From Fen-549 sp050011315 (GTDB taxonomy: Bacteria > Actinomycetota > Thermoleophilia > Gaiellales > Gaiellaceae), in the NCBI GenBank assembly GCA_050011315.1, contig JBEKJI010000003.1, forward strand, positions 62,001 to 126,000: a stretch of DNA of 64,000 nucleotides, in the 5' to 3' direction. The stretch's first letter is position 1; the number at the start of each line of letters is the position of its first letter. Shown piece by piece: positions 52,729-61,725 of this stretch. The notes beneath the pieces were generated by a model. That model was given only the letters and a program-made list of their open reading frames with translations. It made no database searches and had not been told where the DNA came from. Made by a program: the position numbers and the translations under genes.

Positions 52729-54870
52729 CTGTTCGAAAGACTCGGAAAACTCGTCGCCACCCACCCGTGGCGAGTAATCGGCGTCTGGGTAGTGGCGATC
52801 GCGGTGATCGTGCCGCTTGCGCCGCGACTTTCGGAAGTCGAGAGCACCGACCAGGGCAGCTTCGTGCCCTCTTCGTATGAGTCGGCGCAGGCGCTCGCGG
52901 TCGCGACAAATCATTTCTCGACGGGGATGGGCTCGAGCGCGATCTTCGTCGTCCGCCGCAGCGATCAGACGGCGCTCACCTCCGCCGACCGCGCTCGCGT
53001 CTCGAAGCTCGCTCGCGATCTGAGCAGTGCACGTATCCACCGCGTCACCGCCGTCTCGACCGGCGCCACCCAGGTCGCGCCGAACCGGCGCGCGCAGCTC
53101 GTCACGGTCTCCTTCCGGGGCACCGCCCAGGACAAGCCTGTCCAGACCGCCGTCAAGGAACTGCGGCAACGGGCGCGGACATCGCTCGCAGGGAGCGGGC
53201 TCTCGACGTTGTTGACCGGGGACGCAGCGATCCAGACCGACGGCGTGGACGCGGCGCAGTCGGCGCTGACTGTCGTAAGCATTGCCACGATCGCTCTGAT
53301 CATCGTTCTCCTGGGTGCGGTCTTCCGCGGCCCGCTGACTGCGCTCATGCCGGTCGTCGCCATAGGCGGCATCTACTTGCTGACGCGGTCACTGCTCGCC
53401 TCGCTTGCCAAGGTCGCCGGCTTCAAGGTCGACCAGAATCTGACGACGCTGCTCGTCGTCGTATTGTTCGGGATCGGCACCGACTACGTGCTCTTCCTGC
53501 TCTTCCGTTATCGCGAACGACTGCGGGCCGGTGACGACCCGAAAACGGCGATCGCATTCGCGGTCGCACGGGTCGGCCAGGCGATCACCTCTTCAGCGCT
53601 GGTCGTCCTCGCCGCTTTTCTTACACTCCTGCTTTCAACGCTCGGATCGATGCGCAACATGGCGCCGGGCCTTCTGATAGCGGTCTCGTTGATGCTGCTC
53701 GCGGCGTTAACACTGATCCCGGCTCTTCTCACCCTCCTCGGCACGCACGCATTCTGGCCGTCGAAGGGCTGGCAGCGACCACCGGACGGGACGCGCGCGC
53801 GTCGAGTCGGCGCATTCGTCGGCCGCCACCCGGCGCGAGTGGCGCTCGTGGTCGCGCCGCTACTCGTCGTGCTCGGCGTAGGCGCGCTCTTCTTCAGCGC
53901 CGACTACAACATCGCGAACCAGCTCCCTTCGAACACGGAGTCGGCGAAGGGCTTTACGGCGCTCAAAACGGCGTTCCCGGCGGGCGCTCTCAACCCGACG
54001 CAGGTCTATGCCGTCGGCGCCAAAGCTCAACGCCCGGTCGAGCTGCGGCGGCTCGCAGCGCGGTTGCGCGCGGTCGAAGGCGTCGCGAGGGTCAGTAAGC
54101 CACAGCCGAGCTCCGACGGCGCTGCGACTGTCATCTCGGTCGAGCTCCGTACGAGCCCGTACGACAACCGCGCACTCGACCTGGTCGCGGGGCCGCTACG
54201 GAGTGCGGCGCACGCGGGCGTCCAACCGGGGACTGTGCTCGTCGGCGGCCAGACGGCGATCTTCGCCGACGTGCGATCGGCGATCAACCACGACTACGGG
54301 GTCGTCTTCCCCGTCGCGGCCGTGATGATCGCGCTGATCCTCGCTATCGTGCTCCGTAGCTTGATCGCTCCGCTCTACCTGCTCGTCGCCGTCGTGCTCG
54401 GCTTCGCGGCGACGTTGGGTGCTTCCGTCGGCGTCTTCCGCGGAATCGCGGGTTACGACGGCCTCATCTTCATGCTGCCGATGATCGTCTACCTGTTCGT
54501 AGTTGCGATGGGTACCGACTACAACATCCTGGTGACGACACGTTTGCGCGAGGAGGCTCGCGAGGGCAACGACCCGCGGCAGGCGGCCGCGCTCGCCGTC
54601 GAGCACGCTGCGCCGACCGTCATGGCGGCGGGCGTGATCCTTGCCGGCACCTTCGCCTCGTTGATGCTCGGCGGTATCGGGGTGCTCTCTCAGCTCGGGT
54701 TCACCGTTGCGGTTGGAATCGCGATCGTCTCGTTCTTGATGGCCGCGCTACTGATCCCGAGCGTCTCGGCACTGCTCGGTCACCTCGTCTGGTGGCCCGG
54801 TCACTCGGCTGAGCGCGCCGAGGCGCAGCCGCTGCCGGCGCCTCAGCCAAAGCCGCTGCCCGACGAGTGA
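52729..54870 (+). CDS. MMPL/RND-family transporter
   Basis: 713 residues if started at CTG 52729. The N-terminus LFERLGKLVATHPWRVIGVW is the standard start of actinobacterial MMPL proteins; the first ATG/GTG in frame (GTG 52792) would cut TM1 in half. GGAGAG lies five bases before the CTG, and no other start exists before an in-frame stop. Two repeats of a large extracytoplasmic loop plus six TM bundle; the proton-relay region GIGTDYVLFLLFRYRE and its pseudo-repeat GTDYNILVTTRLREEA are hallmarks. Exports lipids or drugs; regulated by the divergent TetR. Confidence 0.9.
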   Translation: MFERLGKLVATHPWRVIGVWVVAIAVIVPLAPRLSEVESTDQGSFVPSSYESAQALAVATNHFSTGMGSSAIFVVRRSDQTALTSADRARVSKLARDLSSARIHRVTAVSTGATQVAPNRRAQLVTVSFRGTAQDKPVQTAVKELRQRARTSLAGSGLSTLLTGDAAIQTDGVDAAQSALTVVSIATIALIIVLLGAVFRGPLTALMPVVAIGGIYLLTRSLLASLAKVAGFKVDQNLTTLLVVVLFGIGTDYVLFLLFRYRERLRAGDDPKTAIAFAVARVGQAITSSALVVLAAFLTLLLSTLGSMRNMAPGLLIAVSLMLLAALTLIPALLTLLGTHAFWPSKGWQRPPDGTRARRVGAFVGRHPARVALVVAPLLVVLGVGALFFSADYNIANQLPSNTESAKGFTALKTAFPAGALNPTQVYAVGAKAQRPVELRRLAARLRAVEGVARVSKPQPSSDGAATVISVELRTSPYDNRALDLVAGPLRSAAHAGVQPGTVLVGGQTAIFADVRSAINHDYGVVFPVAAVMIALILAIVLRSLIAPLYLLVAVVLGFAATLGASVGVFRGIAGYDGLIFMLPMIVYLFVVAMGTDYNILVTTRLREEAREGNDPRQAAALAVEHAAPTVMAAGVILAGTFASLMLGGIGVLSQLGFTVAVGIAIVSFLMAALLIPSVSALLGHLVWWPGHSAERAEAQPLPAPQPKPLPDE

Positions 54871-55026
54871 CCGGGTAGGCGACCGCTCAGCTGGCGAGGT
54901 GGGGAAGGGGATCGGGGCCGTCCATCACCTCCGTCGGCAGCAGGTTGCGGTACGCCCCCCCCCTCAGGAAGTTCGTTGAGACGGAGGCCGGGCTCGAACC
55001 GATCACATGCGACTATTCGTCCTTCG

Positions 55027-55596
55027 ATGACGCGAAGTGCTGAACAAGCTACAGAGCTCGGAGCCGACGAGGCGCCCGCCCGTGAGCCGCTCCGCTTCGT
55101 CGTCCACAAGCACCAGGCCTCGCAGCTGCACTACGACCTGCGCCTGGAGCTGGACGGCGTGCTCAAGAGCTGGGCCATTCCGAGAGGGCCGTCGCTCAAA
55201 CCGAGCGACAAGCACCTGGCGATGATGGTCGACGACCACCCGCTCGACTACCGGGACTTCGAGGGCGTGATCCCCGGCGGCGAGTACGGCGCCGGCACGG
55301 TGATGATCTGGGACGAGGGCGCCTTCGTCGCTCTGAACGAGACCGACCGGGAGGGAAGCGAGGAGGCCTTCCGCAGGGGGCTCGAGCGCGGGCAGTTCAC
55401 CTTCATCGTCGCGGGCGAGAAGCTGAAGGGCGAGTTCGCGCTGATCCGCTTCGCGCGCGCCGGCGCCAAGACCTGGCTGCTGGTGAAGAAGCGCGACCGG
55501 TTCGCCTCGACCGAGAACGTCGCCGCGCTTGATCGCTCCGTTCGCTCGGGCCGGAGCATGGAGGAGATCCGGGACGGCTCTTCGGACGGAGCCTGA
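55027..55596 (+). CDS. Stand-alone LigD-type 3'-phosphoesterase
   Basis: 189 residues from ATG 55027. PE-domain signature HKHQASQLHYDLRLELDGVL with His29, His35 and Asp37 matching the metal site, SWAIPRGPSLKPSDKHLAMM, VDDHPLDYRDFEGVIPGGEY and GEFALIRF. In multidomain LigD this enzyme trims 3'-phosphates/ribonucleotides at break ends; here neither ligase nor primase domain is attached, and no ku gene is in the window. Upstream 54871-55026 shows no gene. Confidence 0.88.
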   Translation: MTRSAEQATELGADEAPAREPLRFVVHKHQASQLHYDLRLELDGVLKSWAIPRGPSLKPSDKHLAMMVDDHPLDYRDFEGVIPGGEYGAGTVMIWDEGAFVALNETDREGSEEAFRRGLERGQFTFIVAGEKLKGEFALIRFARAGAKTWLLVKKRDRFASTENVAALDRSVRSGRSMEEIRDGSSDGA

Positions 55597-55620
55597 CAGG
55601 CCACCATCCCCGTAGAACCG

Positions 55621-56367
55621 CTAGCCCGGCTTCGGGCTTGGCAATTCTTGCGAGATGTGAGAGCGCGCCCGTTTAGGAGTGACGAGCGGCGCCACCAGGA
55701 GACCGATCGAAAACGCAGCCAGGTGACCGAAATCGGTGAAGCTCCGGTCCACGCTCGCCATGACTCCCAGGTAACCGATCAGGATGGCGAGGTAAAGCAC
55801 CAACCGACGGCCCGACAGGCGGAAAGCCAGCACCGCCGCAACGGCAAAGAAGCCGTAGCTGACGCCGACGTCGATGGCGTGTGCGACGTTACGTTCAGCA
55901 GCGTTGTAGTGGATCGCCAGCCATAGGCCGGCGGCGGTGATCAGGGTCGCACCGGCGTGCCCGACCGCGAACACGAAGGCCGTACGTGCACTTCCGATCC
56001 AGCGCTCGACCGGCGCGAGCACGAGCGTAAAGAGGACCAGCCAGACGAGCAGCTCCGGGCTGCTAGAGAGCCAGAAAGCGCTTGCGACCAGCGCGCGCAT
56101 CGGGTCGTGCCCCAGCTGGTGGAGGTTCGTGCTTCGCTCGAGGAGCAGAGTGCGGGCGGTAGACGGGCTCGAAGTGTTGAACACCCAGGTCGTGATCAGC
56201 AAGACGAAGAGGAAGACGTACGTGAACGGAGCGGAGCGGACGTAGCGAACGATCCGCCGCTCCAGCGGGCGCCACCGATCCCGCCAGGGATCGAGCCGCG
56301 GCCAGCGAGACGAGCGCTCGATCTGCACGAGCAGCGCCACGGAGCAGATCAGGATCAGCAATCCCAA
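55621..56367 (-). CDS. Rhomboid-like membrane protein
   Basis: 248 residues, start MGLLILICSVALLVQIERSS. Six or seven TM segments, including YVFLFVLLITTWVFNTSSPS, LVWLVLFTLVLAPVERWIGS, TAFVFAVGHAGATLITAAGL and GVSYGFFAVAAVLAFRLSG. Region order STNLHQLGHDPMRALVASAF fits the actinobacterial Rhomboid_2-type family. The position of the protease Ser reads GVSYG and FTDFGHLAAFSIG carries a His; whether a Ser-His dyad forms is unclear, so it may be an inactive rhomboid. Intact paralogue of 40927-41683. Confidence 0.78.
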   Translation of the reverse strand: MGLLILICSVALLVQIERSSRWPRLDPWRDRWRPLERRIVRYVRSAPFTYVFLFVLLITTWVFNTSSPSTARTLLLERSTNLHQLGHDPMRALVASAFWLSSSPELLVWLVLFTLVLAPVERWIGSARTAFVFAVGHAGATLITAAGLWLAIHYNAAERNVAHAIDVGVSYGFFAVAAVLAFRLSGRRLVLYLAILIGYLGVMASVDRSFTDFGHLAAFSIGLLVAPLVTPKRARSHISQELPSPKPG

Positions 56368-56451
56368 GAAGTCACCGTCCTCGACGCTATCAATTCAGCC
56401 GCGGGAGCCGATTGCGGTGTGACCGTGCGGGCGCAAGCGGCGTAATAACCT

Positions 56452-57480
56452 ATGGTGTTCGCGATGTCGACGCCGAAGAGACCGCCGGACTGCGCTCGAC
56501 CTCCGCTCGGCCGCCTCGGCTCCCCTCGGCGCCACCTTGCGCCGAGGATGTTGCTCCTCGTCGCAGCCTTTTTACTTCTCAGCGCCTGTGGAAGCGGAGG
56601 AAACCGTGTCGATCGCAACGCGAGTGGTGGCGGAGGAAGCCGCGTCTATCGCGACTCGACCTTTGGTTTTCATTTCACCTACCCGGCCGGGCTCCACGCT
56701 CGCGCCGTCCTTGTCGATTACGGAATGGTCGCGTTCAGGGGGGCCGTAGCCACCAATCTGTCCACGCGGCAAGCCTTTTCCACCGCTAATGCCCGCGATC
56801 TGAGCAAGTTGCCGTCAGAAGCGGCGGTGTTTCTACTCGAGCACAGAGACGGCGGGCTCCCGCCGGCGCTGGAGATACCGGAGGCGCACTTCCCGCTACG
56901 GGCAGCGGCGTTCGCGCCCATCCGCGGCGTGACGCTTCCCAAAGGCGCGTCCTGGCGCGAGCACGGGTTTTCGGCCAACGGTTGGGATATCCTGGCCGAC
57001 GTTTACTTCGGTCCGAGTGCGAGCCGGGCGGATCGGGCCGCGATCTGGCGCACTGTCTCCTCGCTTCGCTTCAAGTCGCTCCGCACCAGGCAGCGAACCG
57101 GTGACGGCGGTTTCCTTGTGCTCGAGAAGGCCGTTAGCTATCCGGTCGGTTCAGTCGAGCGGTTGAACGCGAACGCGTTTCTCATTCGGGCTCCGCACGG
57201 CTTCTACGGCATCGGCGGGCTGGCGATGGGCACGCCCACCACCTTCCCCTGCGCGCTTCGCTTCGATCGGCCGGAGTTCGAGTTCGCCTGCAAGAACGGA
57301 CCTCGCCGCTGGGACCGGATGGGGCGCCCGCTCTGGAAAGGCGCCTCCGATCGGGATTTCCTCGGTGTGCTCCCGGCGGTGAAGGTCGGTCAGGATGGGC
57401 ACGTCCTCTTCGCGGCCAACGAGGTGGCCTTCGGTACCCGGGCGCGGGAGCGAGCGCTTTGGGGCGGTTCTCGGGCCTAG
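56452..57480 (+). CDS. Putative lipoprotein of unknown function
   Basis: 342 residues if started at GTG 56452 (ATG 56464 or 56548 are possible). Lipobox LLLSAC at the end of MLLLVAAFLLLSACGSGG gives lipid anchoring. Mature domain beta-rich: FHFTYPAGLHARAVLVDYGM and VFLLEHRDGGLPPALEIPEA, PsbP/LpqN-like in feel but not assignable. C-terminal part contains a Cys pair (TFPCALR, EFACKNG). Ends four bases into the convergent methyltransferase gene. Confidence 0.65.
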   Translation: MVFAMSTPKRPPDCARPPLGRLGSPRRHLAPRMLLLVAAFLLLSACGSGGNRVDRNASGGGGSRVYRDSTFGFHFTYPAGLHARAVLVDYGMVAFRGAVATNLSTRQAFSTANARDLSKLPSEAAVFLLEHRDGGLPPALEIPEAHFPLRAAAFAPIRGVTLPKGASWREHGFSANGWDILADVYFGPSASRADRAAIWRTVSSLRFKSLRTRQRTGDGGFLVLEKAVSYPVGSVERLNANAFLIRAPHGFYGIGGLAMGTPTTFPCALRFDRPEFEFACKNGPRRWDRMGRPLWKGASDRDFLGVLPAVKVGQDGHVLFAANEVAFGTRARERALWGGSRA

Positions 57481-58118
57481 GGCTTCCGCGCCAGCGCGAT
57501 CACGAACCCCAGCCTGTGCAGCCGGCGCAGGCTGATCTCCGCGAAACCGGCGTCGGCGAGGAGGCGGGTCAACTCGTCGGGGGAGTGGAAGCCGAGGTGG
57601 CCGGGCTCCCTGCGCTTCAGGCGACGATCGACCGCGCGCACGATCAGTTGCTCGGGGTTGGAGTCGCCGACAGCGATCCGGCCGCCGGGAGCTAGAACGC
57701 GCGCCATCTCGCGGATGGCCTCGCCGGGGCGCGGGTAGTGGTGGAGCGAGGTGCTGCAAAGGACGGCAGTGAACTCATCGTCCTCGAAGGGAAGGTGCTC
57801 GCTGTCGCCGACCTCGAACTCGACGTTGGGAAGATCCGCTGCGAGCCGTCGCGCCTCCTCGATCATGCCCGGCGCCAAGTCGAGCCCGACCGCCCGAGTG
57901 GCGAGCACCGCCGCCGAGCGTACGGCCGCGCCGGTTCCGCAGCCGACGTCGAGTAGACGGTCGCCGGTCTGGAGCTCGAGCGCGGCGAGCGTGAGCGACT
58001 GCTGGCGCTTGACGTGGCGCCAGCGGCGGTGTGTCTCGTAGCGGTTCGCCTCAGCGTCGAAATAGACGCTGCTCGCGGTCTTCTGTTCGTCCTGTACGCG
58101 TCCGGTCAAGGCCGGCAC
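57477..58118 (-). CDS. Class I SAM-dependent methyltransferase, copy 1
   Basis: 213 residues, GTG 58118. AdoMet motif I LLDVGCGTGAAVRSAA, motif II region AVGLDLAPGMIEEARRLAAD, then LPFEDDEFTAVLCSTSLHHY and MARVLAPGGRIAVGDS, the UbiE/COQ5-like methyltransferase-11 set. N-terminus SVYFDAEANRYETHRRWRHV. Small-molecule substrate unknown. Tandem with a close paralogue 17 bp upstream, same strand. Confidence 0.9.
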   Translation of the reverse strand: MPALTGRVQDEQKTASSVYFDAEANRYETHRRWRHVKRQQSLTLAALELQTGDRLLDVGCGTGAAVRSAAVLATRAVGLDLAPGMIEEARRLAADLPNVEFEVGDSEHLPFEDDEFTAVLCSTSLHHYPRPGEAIREMARVLAPGGRIAVGDSNPEQLIVRAVDRRLKRREPGHLGFHSPDELTRLLADAGFAEISLRRLHRLGFVIALARKP

Positions 58119-58135
58119 TGTAGCCGACCGCCGCC

Positions 58136-58777
58136 TTACTTCTGCGCCAGCACGATCATGTAGCCGCCGTGCCAGAGGCTGCGCACGCCGGTCCGGCGGA
58201 GACCGGCCCCGGCGAGAAAGGCGGAGAGCTCGGCCGAGCTGAGGATCCGCACGTGACTCGGTTGCAAGCGGCGCGAGATACGGTCGAGCAGCTTGATCGA
58301 GAAGCGATCGCGGTTGAAGTCGCCGATAGCGATGCGGCCGCCGGGAGCGAGCACTCGCGCCATCTCGGCAATAGCCTTGCCCGGATCCGGATAGTGATGG
58401 ATCGAGGTGCTGCAGAGGACGGCCGTGAACTCGCCGTCGGCGAACGCGAGCGCCTCGCTGTCGCCGACCTCGAGCTCGGCGTTGGGGAGATCCGTTGCGA
58501 GCCGCCGCGCCTCGTCGATCATCCCCGGCGCCAGGTCGAGCCCGACCGCCCGCGTAACGAGCGCCGCCGCCTCGCGCACGGCCGCCCCGGTTCCGCAGCC
58601 CACGTCCAGCAGCCGGTCGTCCGGGCCCAGCTCGAGCATCGCTAACGCCACGGCTTGCGGCTTTTTCACGCTTCGCCAGCGCCGGCCGGTCTCGTAGCTC
58701 GCCGCTTGGCGGTCGAAGTACTCGCGGCTTGTCGCCTTGCCGTTCTCGTCTCGTCCGCGTTCGCTCACAACCGGCAC
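58136..58777 (-). CDS. Class I SAM-dependent methyltransferase, copy 2
   Basis: 213 residues, GTG start. Same length and blocks as the downstream copy (SREYFDRQAASYETGRRWRS, LLDVGCGTGAAVREAAALVT, VLCSTSIHHYPDPGKAIAEM), clearly a tandem duplicate. The C-terminal third, normally substrate-binding, differs most (FSIKLLDRISRRLQPSHVRI versus LIVRAVDRRLKRREPGHLGF), suggesting altered specificity. Confidence 0.9.
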   Translation of the reverse strand: MPVVSERGRDENGKATSREYFDRQAASYETGRRWRSVKKPQAVALAMLELGPDDRLLDVGCGTGAAVREAAALVTRAVGLDLAPGMIDEARRLATDLPNAELEVGDSEALAFADGEFTAVLCSTSIHHYPDPGKAIAEMARVLAPGGRIAIGDFNRDRFSIKLLDRISRRLQPSHVRILSSAELSAFLAGAGLRRTGVRSLWHGGYMIVLAQK

Positions 58778-58919
58778 GGTAGCGAGCCGTGACTAACTCG
58801 ACCACCGTCATCGTGTGCCGCTCTTCAGCCTCGCCGATGGCCGTGAACCAAACACCGCCGGCGCACTCGCGTATCTCCCGGTGGAAACGACCGGACGCTC
58901 GCCAATACCCGCTGTTCGT

Positions 58920-59348
58920 TCAGGCGGCTGCGCGTCCCTCGCCGTCGCAGGGCGCCGGCGAGACTCGCGTCTGCACGAAGAACTCCGAGATCTGGTAGCC
59001 GTTAGGGAGTGCCTCGGCGATCGCCTCGCGTACGAACCAGGCTATATCGCGCTCGAGGTTCTCGAGTGTGAAGACGAGCTCTGCCGGAGCCTGAAGGTTC
59101 ACCCAGACCGGAGCATCGGCGTAGGGGGGAGCCGTGCCGACTTCCAGGCCGAGCTGACAGGCATACAGAGCCGTCGCCGCCTCGAAGCGGCTTCGCTCCA
59201 GCAGGATCGACGTGGCGTCGATCATCACCATCTTCGCGTCGAGCTCGCTCCGCTCGGGCCGGGCGTCGTCTTCGTGCAGCACGCCCAGCATTGGTACGGG
59301 CTCCTGGTCGAGGAGGTAGACCCTGCCCTCATCGTTCCATGCGTTCAT
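58920..59348 (-). CDS. Conserved-looking hypothetical protein
   Basis: 142 residues, MNAWNDEGRVYLLDQEPVPM, then AKMVMIDATSILLERSRFEA and PAELVFTLENLERDIAWFVR. Soluble, acidic, one Cys near each end. No domain recognised. Co-directional and 20 bp from the coiled-coil gene, so probably co-transcribed with it. Confidence 0.55.
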   Translation of the reverse strand: MNAWNDEGRVYLLDQEPVPMLGVLHEDDARPERSELDAKMVMIDATSILLERSRFEAATALYACQLGLEVGTAPPYADAPVWVNLQAPAELVFTLENLERDIAWFVREAIAEALPNGYQISEFFVQTRVSPAPCDGEGRAAA

Positions 59349-59368
59349 CGATTCCCCTCACTCGCTAG

Positions 59369-60778
59369 TCAGTTGATGACCCGCAGTCTGCCGCTTCCAG
59401 CTTCCTTCTTTGACGACGCCTTTTTCCCCTTGGTCTGTCCGAGCTGCTTGGCCCACCAGTCGCTCTCGCGCTCGGTCAGGTCGCCCTGCAGCTGACCGAC
59501 CCAGCCCTGCAGATCCTGCTCCTTCTGGGTCAGTCGCTTCTCGCTCTCCTCGACTACGTGCTCGCGCCGCTCCAGGCGCTGCTCGCGCAGCTCGCAGTCG
59601 GCTTCGATCGAGGCAGCCCGGCGCTCCTTGGCGTCGGCCTCGGCCTCGCGCTGCTCGAGGTCGGCGAGCCGCTCTCCGTAGGTGGTCTCGATCTGCTCCA
59701 CCCGCCGCTCTTTGCGCTCGAGCCGGCGCAGCCTTTCATCGACCAGCTTGCTGGTGCCCTCGACGTCTCGCTCGCGCTCGTCAAGCTCGCGCTCGCGGCG
59801 GCCGAGGTCCGACTCCAGAGTTGCGGCGGCGTCGCCTCGGCGCTCGGCCTCGGTTAGCTTGCGCCGGGCGCCGGCGAGCTGCCTTGCGATCTCTTCCTCG
59901 CGCGCGTCGAGGGCGCTCTCTCGCTCATCCAGCGAGTCGATGATCGTGATCACGTCGCGCACCTTGTCGGGATCGCCGCCGGTCGCCTCGGCCAGCCGCT
60001 CGACGTCGGCCTGAACGGCCAGGCGCAACTCCTCGATCTCCTCGCCCCGGGCATCGAGCGAGAGCTCGAGATCGCGTAACTCCTCGCTCTTCTCGGCCAG
60101 TTGGTCGATCGCCAGCGCCAGCGCCCGCTCCTGGGCTGCCAGTTCGATGCCCCGCGTATCGAGCGTTTCCTCGCGCTCGACCAATTCTTCGGCGCGCATC
60201 TTAAGCGCCCGCTCGCGCCCGTTCAGCTCTCTGTTTCGGTCGGCCGTGCCGACGGAGAGATCGGCCTCGCGCACTCGTAGCTCGCGCTCCAGGCGCCTGC
60301 GGTCGATATCGGCCTCCTTGAGCTGGGTCACCTTCTGCTCGATCTGCTCCTCGAGCCTGTCGTTTCGCGCTTTGGCGAGTGCCAGCTCCGATTCGAGCCC
60401 GCTCAGAGTCGCGCGCTCCTCGTCCAGCTCGGCGTGCTCCCGAGCCAGCTCCCGCTCCCGTTCCGCGAGCGCGAGCTCGAACGCGTGCAGCTCGCTCTCA
60501 CCCGGGCCGCTACTCGCCGCGGATTCCGCGCCGCCGATCGAAAAGGCGTCACGAAGTTCCTGCTCACGCGCGAACGAGGCCTCGAGCTCGGCTCGCAGCC
60601 TCTGCACGGCGGTGGGGTCGATGCTCTGGCTCTCGAGCAGAGCGAGCACCTCGGCGATCTCGCCGGGCAACTCGACGTAGGCAGGTTCGTCGCTCGGCCG
60701 CCGGCGCGCCAGTTGCGCGCGCAAACCGGTCCCGAAACCCTGCTCGGTGGCTACGTCAGACGATCGTCCAGGTGACAT
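59369..60778 (-). CDS. Long coiled-coil protein
   Basis: 469 residues from ATG 60778 (GGGGAG seven bases upstream; extension to 60835 not needed). After a short head (SSDVATEQGFGTGLRAQLAR) almost the entire chain is charged heptad helix rich in E/R/L, e.g. LEEQIEQKVTQLKEADIDRR and DLEQREAEADAKERRAASIE, with a basic tail KGKKASSKKEAGSGRLR. No TM segment and no ATPase head, so not SMC. Probably cytoplasmic scaffold or cell-envelope-associated filament protein; specific role unknown. Confidence 0.7.
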   Translation of the reverse strand: MSPGRSSDVATEQGFGTGLRAQLARRRPSDEPAYVELPGEIAEVLALLESQSIDPTAVQRLRAELEASFAREQELRDAFSIGGAESAASSGPGESELHAFELALAERERELAREHAELDEERATLSGLESELALAKARNDRLEEQIEQKVTQLKEADIDRRRLERELRVREADLSVGTADRNRELNGRERALKMRAEELVEREETLDTRGIELAAQERALALAIDQLAEKSEELRDLELSLDARGEEIEELRLAVQADVERLAEATGGDPDKVRDVITIIDSLDERESALDAREEEIARQLAGARRKLTEAERRGDAAATLESDLGRRERELDERERDVEGTSKLVDERLRRLERKERRVEQIETTYGERLADLEQREAEADAKERRAASIEADCELREQRLERREHVVEESEKRLTQKEQDLQGWVGQLQGDLTERESDWWAKQLGQTKGKKASSKKEAGSGRLRVIN

Positions 60779-60877
60779 CGCACGGCTCCCCAACCCCTCG
60801 AACGAAGCATCGTCTAGAGAACGGGTACTCCACATCCCCCGTAAGAGGAGTGATGCGGCTCTTTTGGTAGCCGGATC

Positions 60878-61582
60878 TCAGTCGGCGAGCGGCAAACGGA
60901 GGGCGAAGACCGATCCCGAGGTCGCAGGTCGCAGCTCGAGCTCGCCGCCGTGACGGCGGGCGATCGCGCGTGCGGCCGCGAGTCCGAGCCCGCTTCCCTG
61001 TTGATCGAGCCTCGTGGTCTCGAACAGCTCGAAGATCTGCTCGGCCTGACCGTCGGCCACGCCGGCGCCGCTGTCGCTGACGAGGGCGACCGCGCTACCG
61101 TCCTCGCGCTTCAGCTCGAGCGTAACCGTATCGCCCGCGCCCGAAGCCTGGAACGCGTTCGTGAGCATGTGCAGGAGTGCCTGCGCCAGCTGCGCCTCGT
61201 TGCCCTCGACGTCGAGTTCGTCCTCGCAGTAGGACTCCTCGAAGCCGACCTCGCGCTGCAGGCGCAGGCGCCGCGTCAGTGCCGCTACCCCGCGCCCCAG
61301 CTCGACCAGCGACAGCTTGTGCTCGCCCTCGAGTGGTGCGCGGGTGAACATCGCCAGCTGCGAGACGGCGTCGCGGATCTCGCCGCCGGCGTCGCGGACC
61401 GTCTCCATTCGCTTGCGCTCCTTGCTCCCGGACGGTAGCAACGCCAGCTCCAGGTCGGCCGTGCCGAGCAGAACGAGTAGCGAGTTGTTGAGCTCGTGGA
61501 TCAACGCCGGAGTCAGCCGACCGATGACGACCATTCGTCCGCTTCGGATCAGTTGCTCTTCTGGAAGCTGGCTCGCGTCCAT
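60878..61582 (-). CDS. Short sensor histidine kinase
   Basis: 234 residues. H-box with His29 (LTPALIHELNNSLLVLLGTA), N-box LLHMLTNAFQASGAG, G1 VSDSGAGV, F-box IFELFETT and G2 QGSGLGLAAARAIARRHGGE: a complete HisKA-like/HATPase_c core without any sensor or TM region. Resembles NtrB-type cytosolic kinases. Divergent from a NarL-type response regulator gene 143 bp away, its probable partner. Confidence 0.88.
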   Translation of the reverse strand: MDASQLPEEQLIRSGRMVVIGRLTPALIHELNNSLLVLLGTADLELALLPSGSKERKRMETVRDAGGEIRDAVSQLAMFTRAPLEGEHKLSLVELGRGVAALTRRLRLQREVGFEESYCEDELDVEGNEAQLAQALLHMLTNAFQASGAGDTVTLELKREDGSAVALVSDSGAGVADGQAEQIFELFETTRLDQQGSGLGLAAARAIARRHGGELELRPATSGSVFALRLPLAD

Positions 61583-61725
61583 TGGCTTCTCTATCCTCGC
61601 TTCGTTGACTCAAGTATGGAGTTACTGCAGGAGGTCGTTATCTGGCAACGAAAGTTTTCGACCAAGTGGACGATGAATAGAGCGGTGACCATATGTCCGC
61701 TCTAGCCGCGATAGCATCAGAACCA

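Noticed and set aside
57477..58811. Single 444-aa methyltransferase fusion
   Set aside because: The first part is an out-of-frame reading of the upstream paralogue; GTG 58118 starts the real gene.
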